From Primorskyibacter flagellatus (lineage in GTDB: Bacteria > Pseudomonadota > Alphaproteobacteria > Rhodobacterales > Rhodobacteraceae), in NCBI RefSeq assembly GCF_900176485.1, contig NZ_FWYD01000006.1:81015-145014 (forward strand): a DNA stretch of 64,000 nt, written 5' to 3'. The position numbers and the translations under genes were made by a program. Numbering within the stretch: the first letter of the stretch is position 1; every line of letters begins with the position of its first letter. Shown here one piece after another: positions 53,657 to 61,686 of this stretch. The notes under the pieces are model-generated. The model did not search any database. It saw nothing but the letters and a program-made list of their open reading frames with translations, and was not told the DNA's origin.

Positions 53657-55872
53657 TCGCCGTCAAACCCAGCCCCGTTCAGCCCAACTTCTCCTTCTCG
53701 AAATACGATGGCATCACCATCGGGGGGCAGCCTTTCCGCTATTTCGAGACCCGCGAAGAAGGTCACATGTTCTTCAAGGTGACCGGCGAGGGCGTGCCTC
53801 AGGTCATGACCAATGCCGAGATCAGCCGCTACCTCACGGTCGGAAATTTCAAGTGTATCCCGAACGAACACCAGCCCGAGCATCTGCGTGTGCGTGCTCT
53901 GCCGGATGGGGAGTTGCTCTCCCTCAGGGACACAAAGGCTCACAAGAAAGCGGCCATGCGTCTGGCAGTGGTCCGCGCGTTTCGTGAGTTCCTGGACGAC
54001 GAGACCAAAAATATCACCCGGACCGCGACATCGATCAGGCCGTATCTGCGGGCTATCAGGTTTCGCGCAGGCGAGATTCTCGAAGAAGGCGAGCCCAACG
54101 GGAAAGATGACACTTTCGCCGTGCCGAAACAGCTCGGCTCGAAGACCGTGCTCGACTGGGAGCGCAAGGAGCGGCGGTTCGGGCTAACGGGTCTCTACGA
54201 CCGGATTTCCGAGCGCGGCAACCGCGACCGTCGTATGACGGCTGACGAACTCATGATCATGGGCAGGGTCGTGGGCAAGTATCTCGACGATCAGCGCCCG
54301 TCGCAGGAGATCATCTTCGGTGAAGTCAAAACCGCTTTCCTCGATGAGAACGATCGGCGCCGGGCCGAGGGCAAACCGGAAATCGTCTGTCCGTCCCGTG
54401 AGACGGTGCGGCAGGCGATCCGGAAGCTCAATCCCTTCGATATCACCCTGACAAGGAAGGGCCGCGAGGCAGCAAACCGTCAGTTCGCCCCTGTCGGGAT
54501 GGGGCTGGATATCACGCGCCCGATGCAGCGTGTCGAATTCGACGAGTGGGAGGCCGACGCCATCACCCTGATGGCCGAAGGCGGGCTGTTCCATCACCTG
54601 ACGAACGAGGAAAAGAAGGCTCTCGGGCTGGACAAGAAGAAGGCGCGGTGGTGGATCACCGTTGCCATCTGCTGTGCAACGCGCTGCATCGTCGGTTTGG
54701 TCGTCTCCAGGCAGCCCAACTCACAGAGCGCGCTTCGAGTCATCGAGATGATGATGCGCGACAAGGGTGTGTGGGGAGATGCATGCGGTGCTCTCACGCC
54801 CTGGAACCAGTTCGGCTGGCCGTCGGTCATCGTGACCGACTGCGCGAGCTACAACATCTCGAGCCTTGTCCAGGCACGCGTGTCTGATCTCGGCATCACA
54901 CTGCAGTATTGCGCTGCCGCAAACCCGGAAGCCAAAGGCACGATCGAGCGCGTGTTCGGCACTTTCGCAACCCAGCTCATGCCCCGGCTGAGCGGGCGGA
55001 CCTTCAGCAACATCGTCGAGCGCGGCGATTACGACTCGGTGAAACGTGCCGCCCTGAACCCGGAGGAGTTCTGCTCGGTCCTGGTCCGCTACATCGTGGA
55101 CATTTACCATCGCACCCCGCACAGCGGGCTGAATGGGGAAACTCCGCTGGACTGCTGGAACCGGCTGGTCGAGAAATACGGCGTCCAGCCGCCGCCTGAC
55201 CTCGGCCGTCGGCGCCTGATTTTCGGCCATGAGCGGGAACGCACCGTGACCCGGCAGGGGATCACCATCCTGGGGATCCGGTATCACTCGGAGGTCCTGG
55301 CACGGTTCATGACCAGGGCGCAGGAGCGCAAAGTCGCGATCCGGTGGTATCCCGAGGACATCGGCGCCATCTGGGCCGAGCTGAATGGGCGCTGGTTCGA
55401 GATCCCCGCCGTGTTCGATCGGTATCAGGGTGTCTCCGCCCAGGAGTGGGTGGATGCCGCGGCCGAAATCCGGGCCCAGAACGCGCGCAATGCCGAGGTC
55501 AACTTCGCGGTCGTCCGCCAGGCGCTCGACTTCATCAAGGAAACCAACAGCGCTGCCATGACCCGTGTCGGGCTCATCGTGGAAGACTGGTCCGAGAAGC
55601 GCATCGACTACGAGGAAGACCGCCTGTTCATCGGGTTCAATACCTCGGAGACGGAGCCTGAGAACCCCTATGAGGGGGACCGCAGTGAATGGGGAACGCG
55701 CCTTCCCACGGCCGATTCAACTCCCTCGGATGGCGCGGCCGATGAAAATCAATGCAGTGCGGAAGATTCTGCTTCCGGCAATTTCGGCCCGATCCAATTT
55801 CCCGATCATCAGCCTGGCGATGGTGCCGATGCGGCTGATGACGGCGACGACTGGACCCTGGAGGACGAATGA
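53653..55872 (+). CDS. tnsB: TnsB-like DDE transposase (rve/Mu type)
   Basis: 739 residues. N-terminal DNA-binding helical domains (to about 290) are followed by the RNase H-fold catalytic core with D297 (VEFDEW), D396 (VTDCAS) and E432 (GTIERVFG); the last two are separated by 35 residues, as in DD35E enzymes. The usual VTDNG is VTDCA here. A Mu-type C-terminal beta-barrel and an acidic tail (DDWTLEDE) complete it. Overlaps tnsA and tnsC by 4 bp each. Confidence 0.92.
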   Translation: MIAVKPSPVQPNFSFSKYDGITIGGQPFRYFETREEGHMFFKVTGEGVPQVMTNAEISRYLTVGNFKCIPNEHQPEHLRVRALPDGELLSLRDTKAHKKAAMRLAVVRAFREFLDDETKNITRTATSIRPYLRAIRFRAGEILEEGEPNGKDDTFAVPKQLGSKTVLDWERKERRFGLTGLYDRISERGNRDRRMTADELMIMGRVVGKYLDDQRPSQEIIFGEVKTAFLDENDRRRAEGKPEIVCPSRETVRQAIRKLNPFDITLTRKGREAANRQFAPVGMGLDITRPMQRVEFDEWEADAITLMAEGGLFHHLTNEEKKALGLDKKKARWWITVAICCATRCIVGLVVSRQPNSQSALRVIEMMMRDKGVWGDACGALTPWNQFGWPSVIVTDCASYNISSLVQARVSDLGITLQYCAAANPEAKGTIERVFGTFATQLMPRLSGRTFSNIVERGDYDSVKRAALNPEEFCSVLVRYIVDIYHRTPHSGLNGETPLDCWNRLVEKYGVQPPPDLGRRRLIFGHERERTVTRQGITILGIRYHSEVLARFMTRAQERKVAIRWYPEDIGAIWAELNGRWFEIPAVFDRYQGVSAQEWVDAAAEIRAQNARNAEVNFAVVRQALDFIKETNSAAMTRVGLIVEDWSEKRIDYEEDRLFIGFNTSETEPENPYEGDRSEWGTRLPTADSTPSDGAADENQCSAEDSASGNFGPIQFPDHQPGDGADAADDGDDWTLEDE

Positions 55873-56846
55873 CCATGAGTGCATCAGATCTTAACATCAA
55901 CGCGAAACTCGCAGCCGTGGATCGGCTGCGAGACAAGTATCTCGCGACCCCGCGGGACGTTCAGTTCCGGAGCTACCTGGACCGGCTGCTGCAGCGCGAT
56001 GAGCGAGGCAAACTGCTTCCGAAGGCCCGTCTCTTCAACAAGGCGGGTGATGCACGCGGCATCGCGGTCGTGGAGCCCGCCGGCGGAGGCAAGACCTCGC
56101 TGGTCCTTCATGGCCTCAAGACCCATCCGGCCCTGCAACCGCGCGATGCGGCGCATCAGCCTTGGGTCGGGGTCCGGGTCCCGAGCCCGCCCACTGCCAA
56201 GAGCCTCGGGCTCGAGATTCTCAAGGCCAGTGGGTATCCGGCGGTCTCGCGGCGGTCCGTGACCGAATACGACATCACGCAAAAGGTGCGTGATCATTTC
56301 AAACTGCGGGGCACGGCTGTCCTGTGGATCGACGAGGCGCATGATCTATTCGGTGCTGGGAGCAAGCATAAGGTCGACGTTTCACTGAAGATTATCCGTA
56401 ACCTGATGCAGGGGGAGGATGCGGTTAGTGTCGTGCTGAGTGGCATCGAAAGCCTCTGGCAGATCGCGTCCTGCGATGCCCAGGTTACACGTCGTTACTG
56501 GCGGCTGCCGCTTGCCGACGTCTCGCCGCACTCGGATCGCAAGGCGCTGACCAAGGTCATCGCCGGTTTCTCCGATGCAGCCGGTATGCGGCCGCCCACG
56601 GACGAGGATCTGGTGGACCGGCTTGTTCACGCGAGCCGCAACCGTTTCGGTCGTTGCATCGAGAACATCCTCGCGGCACTCGAGGCGGCGGCCATGGACG
56701 ATGCCGATGAGTTGACGATCAACCACTTCGCCGAGAGCTGGGGCATGCAGGAAGGCTGCGGCATGGGTCAGAACGTCTTTCTTGCCCGTCACTGGGCCAA
56801 GATCGATCTGGGTGAGGCGCAGCTGAACTGGGAGGGCGCGCGTTGA
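55869..56846 (+). CDS. tnsC: TnsC/TniB-like AAA+ transposition regulator
   Basis: 325 residues. ATPase that links target selection by TniQ to TnsAB. Walker A EPAGGGKT at 69-76, Walker B VLWIDEAHD at 151-159, sensor region VVLSGIESL. An internal ATG two codons down is an alternative start. Overlaps tniQ by 4 bp. Confidence 0.92.
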   Translation: MTMSASDLNINAKLAAVDRLRDKYLATPRDVQFRSYLDRLLQRDERGKLLPKARLFNKAGDARGIAVVEPAGGGKTSLVLHGLKTHPALQPRDAAHQPWVGVRVPSPPTAKSLGLEILKASGYPAVSRRSVTEYDITQKVRDHFKLRGTAVLWIDEAHDLFGAGSKHKVDVSLKIIRNLMQGEDAVSVVLSGIESLWQIASCDAQVTRRYWRLPLADVSPHSDRKALTKVIAGFSDAAGMRPPTDEDLVDRLVHASRNRFGRCIENILAALEAAAMDDADELTINHFAESWGMQEGCGMGQNVFLARHWAKIDLGEAQLNWEGAR

Positions 56847-58669
56847 TGCTTGCCCCCCACATCCCCTTCGACCCGCAGGAGAGTCCCCTGTCTTACGCGG
56901 CGCGTCTCGCCGGGGTTCACGCAAATGACCGCCTGGTTCCATTTCTTCGGGATATTGAAATTGAGCCTGAGGATATGGCTGCCAACAAAGAGGCGGCACT
57001 CGGCCGTCTGGCCGAGCTTTCTGACGTCCCGCTTGGGGACTTGCGCGCCAATGCTCCGGTCCCGCTCGGGGAGCGGACCTACGATCTTCGCGGTGAGCTG
57101 GTCACCGCAGAGTTCCTGGCCAATCCCTACACCGTCTTCTGTCCGGCATGCTTGGCAGAGGATGATCGGACGGGCGGGCGTCGCGGTCGCTGGGAATGGG
57201 CGCTGTCGGTCGTGCGGACGTGCTCGCGCCATGGCATTCCGCTGCTGCGTCAGGCCAAGGGCCCCTGGGATGACGTATTCCATGAACTCGAACACATCGT
57301 GCCCGAGCGCGGCGAAGACCTTCAGGCCTTGATCGACGAGGCCGAGCCGCGCGCGTCCTCGCCGCATCAGGAATACGTCATCCGCCGTCTCAATGGGGAT
57401 GCTGGTCCCCAATGGTTGGATGCGCAGTCGCTGGAGCAGGCAGTCCGGGCGACGGAGCTTCTGGGCGTTCTGGTCGAACACGGGCCGGATCAGCTCTTGC
57501 CGGAGCTGACACCGGATGACTGGGATCACGCCGGTCGCATCGGCTTCGGCTTTACGGTCCGCGGCGAGGAAGGGATCCGGGAGGCGTTGGTGGCGCAAGT
57601 CCGGAAGTTCGATGAAACGACCGGCACCCCGGGGCCGCGAAAAATCTTCGGGCGTTTCTATGAAGCTTTGGCCTACTCCAAGTCCCTCAAGGACCCCGGA
57701 GATATCGCGCGCATCCTTCGCGAGATCATCACAGAGAACATTGCCATGCCCGCCGGGACCAAGGTGCTGGGTGTCAAACTTTCCGAGCGCCGCCTGCACA
57801 CGGTCTCGTCACTGGCGACGGAGCAAGGCCTCGACACTCGGACCCTGCGCGACGTGCTGGTCGCTGCGGGTCTGATCCTGAAGAAGGCGCCCGCCCACTA
57901 CCCGATCCCGGTGCAAAAAGGGCGTGAGGTAGCCAGTCGCGTGAAACGGATCGTGCATGTCAGTTCACTGCCCGACGCGTTGGTTTGTGCGCGGCCCCTG
58001 GTTGATCAGCTTTTTGCTGATCGGATGCTCACTCCCATCTACTACGGGAGGCCGGGAACGAAGGGTCGGACCCAGAAAGCCGTGGATCGCAATGAGATTG
58101 CCATGCTGGTTGGCAAACTACACGCGAAAGCGGTCGAATTGGGTGTCGAAACCGACGGGCTGGTGGCGGTCTCGAAAGCCGCGGAGAAGGCCAAGCTGCC
58201 GGCCATCACCGTGCTGCACATGATCCTCGGCGGCTTCCTCGAGCGCGTCTTTCGCCTCGCTGGTTACGACGGGATCGCCGGGCTCCGCGTGGACCCTGAG
58301 GAGGTCAAGCGGCATCGGACGACCTGCGCGAAGGGGTTGTCTGTCATGGAATCGTTCGCGTCCTTGAAGATCTCCAAGGATATCCTTTGGCGATTGGTGG
58401 ACCGGAGCGCTGAAGAGGTGAGCCTTGCCGTCAATTGGATCGTCTGCCCGGAAGAAGATCATCGGATCCCGCGGTTCGACCCGGTAGTCGTGTCCGACTT
58501 CAAAGCACGGTTTATCCATCCTGCACGGCTTGCCGAGCAGCATGGCCTTCAAGTCGGCAAGGTGGTTAGTCGGTTGAAACAGCGAGGAGTCCGACCTGCG
58601 CTGACGAAAGCTGAAGTCGGTGAAGACTTCTACCGGGTCCGCGATCTGAAGGCAGATCTGTTCGCTTAA
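56843..58669 (+). CDS. tniQ: TniQ/TnsD-family target-selection protein
   Basis: 608 residues. The N-terminal TniQ domain has a zinc site C100, C103, C127, H130 (FCPACL and CSRHG). The long C-terminal half contains several helix-turn-helix-like segments (SSLATEQGLDTRTLRDVLVA, ARLAEQHGLQVGKVVSRL), typical of TnsD-like proteins that recognise one DNA attachment site. No CRISPR genes are near, so site-specific targeting by this protein is the likely mode. A terminator follows 43 bases after the stop. Confidence 0.9.
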   Translation: MMLAPHIPFDPQESPLSYAARLAGVHANDRLVPFLRDIEIEPEDMAANKEAALGRLAELSDVPLGDLRANAPVPLGERTYDLRGELVTAEFLANPYTVFCPACLAEDDRTGGRRGRWEWALSVVRTCSRHGIPLLRQAKGPWDDVFHELEHIVPERGEDLQALIDEAEPRASSPHQEYVIRRLNGDAGPQWLDAQSLEQAVRATELLGVLVEHGPDQLLPELTPDDWDHAGRIGFGFTVRGEEGIREALVAQVRKFDETTGTPGPRKIFGRFYEALAYSKSLKDPGDIARILREIITENIAMPAGTKVLGVKLSERRLHTVSSLATEQGLDTRTLRDVLVAAGLILKKAPAHYPIPVQKGREVASRVKRIVHVSSLPDALVCARPLVDQLFADRMLTPIYYGRPGTKGRTQKAVDRNEIAMLVGKLHAKAVELGVETDGLVAVSKAAEKAKLPAITVLHMILGGFLERVFRLAGYDGIAGLRVDPEEVKRHRTTCAKGLSVMESFASLKISKDILWRLVDRSAEEVSLAVNWIVCPEEDHRIPRFDPVVVSDFKARFIHPARLAEQHGLQVGKVVSRLKQRGVRPALTKAEVGEDFYRVRDLKADLFA

Positions 58670-58711
58670 CATAAGGGGCCTTACCGGCCCGTTGTCGCGT
58701 CGATTGTTGAA

Positions 58712-58738
58712 GGCCGCCCGCAGGGGCGGTCTTTTTTT
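58712..58738 (+). terminator. Terminator of the tnsABC-tniQ operon
   Basis: GC stem GGCCGCCC / GGGCGGTC (one G-T pair) with a 4-nt loop and a run of seven T at 58732-58738. 43 bases past tniQ. Confidence 0.8.
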
Positions 58739-58777
58739 GGGCTTGTGCTGGCCACGAATAATCGGCCGCTGCGGCCC

Positions 58778-58833
58778 TCGAAAATTGGCCTCTTATGCTT
58801 GTCGAAAATGGACGTCATAAGCTTGGAGAATGG
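58778..58833. repeat. Three imperfect direct repeats after tniQ, possible transposase sites
   Basis: TCGAAAATTGG (58778-58788), TCGAAAATGG (58802-58811) and TGGAGAATGG (58824-58833) recur every 22-24 bp; the second and third are each preceded by GCTTG. Arrays of about 20-bp transposase-binding sites are usual at Tn7-like ends, so this may be the other end of the element or part of it. Confidence 0.4.
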
Positions 58834-58943
58834 ACAAGTCTGTGGCCGAAATCTGATATGGGTGTAATAAAATCAGTAACTTAGGGTTTGGCGATGGCCA
58901 GGTAATGCTTGCCGCGACAAGTATCGGGACGGGCGTAGTTATG

Positions 58944-59056
58944 CCAAAACCGCTGTTTTGGTTTGCCATGAAGCGGGGTAAGGTTTGCCACGTGGCATTA
59001 ACGTCCTGAATTAGAACGGTTTTGGCCGAATGAAATATTTCGGCCAAAATTCGCGG
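58944..59056. repeat. Cluster of palindromes upstream of the second transposase
   Basis: CCAAAAC/GTTTTGG (58944-58961, 4-nt loop), two copies of GGTTTGCCA (58960 and 58982 regions), and a perfect 11-bp inverted repeat TTTTGGCCGAA/TTCGGCCAAAA (59020-59049, 8-nt spacer) ending 85 bases before the second tnsB. GGCCAAAATTCGCGG at 59042-59056 matches GGCCAAAATCGGCGG at 52607-52621 in 13 of 15 positions. Confidence 0.5.
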
Positions 59057-59133
59057 AATGACCCCGGACTGCGGCGCTGAGGTCATGATCTGTTAAAAAT
59101 ATCGCAGAGTCCATCGCTTCCAGTCGGTAAAAA

Positions 59134-61278
59134 ATGGGCCGGTGCCTCAGTGCGGCCGGTGCGATCAAGCACGAGGTGGGGTATTACCTGCCGGACGATC
59201 TGAAGACTGTCCCGCAGGCGAAAGGCATGCTGTTTCAGGTGTCGGATCTGAACCCGGCTCAGAAGAAGCGGTTTTACAATCGCTTTGTTCAGATCATGGC
59301 GATTGACGACATGGTGTCAGAAGGCCTCATCCTTCCAAATGCGGTAGATATCGAGGCATCGGAGAAAGAGATTGAAACCCGGGCGGCGGCTTATTTGAAA
59401 CAAGAGGCCACTGAGCGCGACCTGTTGAATCACGCCTTGGAGCTTCAACAGTTGCCGAAATCGGTTGCGAAATCAGTGCGTAAAGGTCGTGGCGGCGGCA
59501 ACAAGGACAGCATTGTCCTCTACTCAGCGGATTATCTTCGCAAACTCTATAAAAAATATCAAAAACAGGGGCTTTCTGCTTTGGCTGACACTCTGTCTAA
59601 GTGTGGAAATCCGAACAGCGGGTTTCGCCCGGCAGAGCAATACCTGCTGATGTCGACAATCCGTACCAGCTACCTGACGCTGGAGCGCAAAACACTGAAG
59701 ACGACTGTTATTGATGTCCAACGGGCATTTCGCAAGGAAAATAAACGCCTTGAGGAAGAGGGAGGCGGCTTGCCTCTTCGTGTTCCGGGACGCGACGCTA
59801 TCCGCACCGCAATCAAGAAACTGGATCCCTTGCGTGTGATGATTGCTCGATATGGCCGGGAGTATGCGATCAAGCAGCTCCGTCCTGTCGGAACAGGTCT
59901 GGAGGTTTCGCGCCCCGGTGAACGCGTCGAAATGGATGAATGGTGCATTGACCTTCAGTCGATCATCCATTCTGCCAATCTGAAGGAATTCTTCGGTGCC
60001 GAACTTCTGGATCTGATCGGGCTTGATGGAGATACAGCGCGCTGGTGGCTTGTTCTGGCGATCGATTGCCGGACCAAAGTCATCCTCGGGATGAAGCTGA
60101 CGCGGAACCCTTGCACCAGTGCGGCACAAGAATGCCTGCGCATGATTGTGAGTGATAAGGGCGAATGGGCGGATGCGTCGGAGGCCCTCACACCATGGTC
60201 GATGGCCGTGAAACCCGAGTTGCTGGTCACGGACAACGGGCCGGCTTTCAAGTCGGAAGTGTTCACCAATTGTTGCCTTGATCTGCGCATTCAGACGTTG
60301 CGGACCCATGCGGGGGTTCCGGGTATGCGCGGCAACGGTGAGCGGATTTTCGGCACTGTCAGCACTGATTTGATGCCGCGGCTGGTGGGGCGCACCTTCT
60401 CCAATTCTATCGAGCGCGGGGACTACAAGTCGCAGGACAGGGCCTGCCTGGACGCCGAGGACGTGGCTTTCATCCTGGTGCGTTGGGTCGTCGATATCTA
60501 CCACAACTCGCCGCACCGTGGTCTTGGTGGCCGCACTCCACTGGAGCAATGGGACGCTGATATGGAAGATGGAAACTACCCGCTGAGTGGGTTGCCGGAT
60601 GTCGCCTCAAAACGTCTTGCCTTCGGCAAACGCCTCGAGCGCAAAGTCTCGCAGGAGGGTATCGTCGTGATGGGTGTCAAGTATCAGAGCCCCGAGCTCG
60701 GGATGTATTTCATGGGGCCAGAGCCGAAGACGGTTGACGTCCGCTGGGATCCTGAAAACCTTGGCGCTATCAGCGTTTATCTGGAGGGTGCATGGCACGT
60801 CGTGCCGTCCGTGTATGACCGGTTTGACGGGATGCATTTCCATGATTGGATGAAAGTCCGCCGAGCGCTCCGTGCAAAGTCGGCGTCGCGTAAGGTGTGG
60901 AACCAGGAAATCGTATTCAATGCAATCGAACAGATTGAAGGCCTGGTCAAAGACCGTTCCATGGCGTTCGGGATCATCGATATGACAATCAGCGACGAAC
61001 AGTTCAAGAAGATCGAAGGGGATTTTTTCTCGTCCTTCCGGATGGATGACACGCCGCGCCTAAAGGCCGATGGCAAGGGCTTGGGCCGCGTGATCACGCC
61101 GCGCGCTCCGGATCCTGACATCGCACCGACAGGATCCAAGACTCCTGTGAAAGCCACTGTGGTCAAGCCATCCCATGATGTGCAGCCACGCGAAGAGGCC
61201 GCCGATACAGCCCATACGCCCAACAAAGCTCGGGCCACGGCGCCGAAGTTCGGTTTGCCGCCCAAGCGCGAGAGTTGA
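59134..61278 (+). CDS. Second TnsB-like DDE transposase, divergent and without partners
   Basis: 714 residues, same architecture as the 53653 gene but clearly a distant paralogue. Catalytic residues D268 (VEMDEW), D367 (VTDNGPAF) and E403 (GNGERIFGT) are present with 35 residues between the last two, so it looks active. Both proteins share ALTPW, LMPRL.GRTFSN and ERGDY blocks. The C-terminus ends in a basic KFGLPPKRES tail. No tnsA, tnsC or tniQ accompanies it; its start lacks a strong ribosome site, so N-terminal truncation cannot be excluded. A strong terminator follows. Confidence 0.88.
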   Translation: MGRCLSAAGAIKHEVGYYLPDDLKTVPQAKGMLFQVSDLNPAQKKRFYNRFVQIMAIDDMVSEGLILPNAVDIEASEKEIETRAAAYLKQEATERDLLNHALELQQLPKSVAKSVRKGRGGGNKDSIVLYSADYLRKLYKKYQKQGLSALADTLSKCGNPNSGFRPAEQYLLMSTIRTSYLTLERKTLKTTVIDVQRAFRKENKRLEEEGGGLPLRVPGRDAIRTAIKKLDPLRVMIARYGREYAIKQLRPVGTGLEVSRPGERVEMDEWCIDLQSIIHSANLKEFFGAELLDLIGLDGDTARWWLVLAIDCRTKVILGMKLTRNPCTSAAQECLRMIVSDKGEWADASEALTPWSMAVKPELLVTDNGPAFKSEVFTNCCLDLRIQTLRTHAGVPGMRGNGERIFGTVSTDLMPRLVGRTFSNSIERGDYKSQDRACLDAEDVAFILVRWVVDIYHNSPHRGLGGRTPLEQWDADMEDGNYPLSGLPDVASKRLAFGKRLERKVSQEGIVVMGVKYQSPELGMYFMGPEPKTVDVRWDPENLGAISVYLEGAWHVVPSVYDRFDGMHFHDWMKVRRALRAKSASRKVWNQEIVFNAIEQIEGLVKDRSMAFGIIDMTISDEQFKKIEGDFFSSFRMDDTPRLKADGKGLGRVITPRAPDPDIAPTGSKTPVKATVVKPSHDVQPREEAADTAHTPNKARATAPKFGLPPKRES

Positions 61279-61686
61279 TACCAGTTGGTACCTCTTGCTG
61301 CGTCTGCTCTTCCACACAGCGCAAGCCCTCACTGTCCAGGCAGTGGGGGCTTTTTTATACGCTCATCGCGGAAATCTCTGTTTGGCTGTGGTCTGTTGCC
61401 GGAGCTTTGGTGGGTGATCTGCTGGCTGAAGCTATTGATCGAAGCTGGCCTTGGAGGTCTTCTGTTTCGAGGCCCAGAGGGTGTAAATGGCTATTTCCTG
61501 CTCGCCGCCAACGCCCAAAAACTTCGGAAGTTGGCGAGGATCGTTCCTGCGCCGTATCAAATACGCGAGGTCTGCAGGAAGAGGCGTTCGCGCGGTGGTC
61601 AACGCCAAACTTTCCGCGACAGATAACAGTTGTTTTTCCAAATAGTCGGTCCCAATGGCGCGGTTACTATTGGCACCACACTGATT
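61279..61686. other. Non-coding region right of the second transposase
   Basis: About 400 bp with the terminator at 61323-61356 and otherwise no firm gene. A 69-codon frame on the - strand (61432-61641) has moderate coding character but no ribosome site. An inverted CAATGG/CTATTG-type repeat lies near 61650-61675. Confidence 0.4.
61323..61356 (+). terminator. Terminator after the second transposase
   Basis: Twelve-bp stem (AAGCCCTCACTG with CAGTGGGGGCTT, one G-T pair), 6-nt loop, then six T. 44 bases past the stop codon. Confidence 0.85.

Noticed and set aside
52623..58836. Candidate exact boundaries of the Tn7-like element: TGTCGG on the left and GGACA on the right
   Set aside because: Both ends fit the TGT...ACA rule, but the adjacent 5-bp sequences (GCGGT and AGTCT) do not match as a target duplication, and the end repeats do not align well by eye.
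61432..61641. 69-codon - strand frame right of the second transposase
   Set aside because: Composition is plausible but there is no ribosome site and no homologue I recognise; left unannotated apart from a remark.
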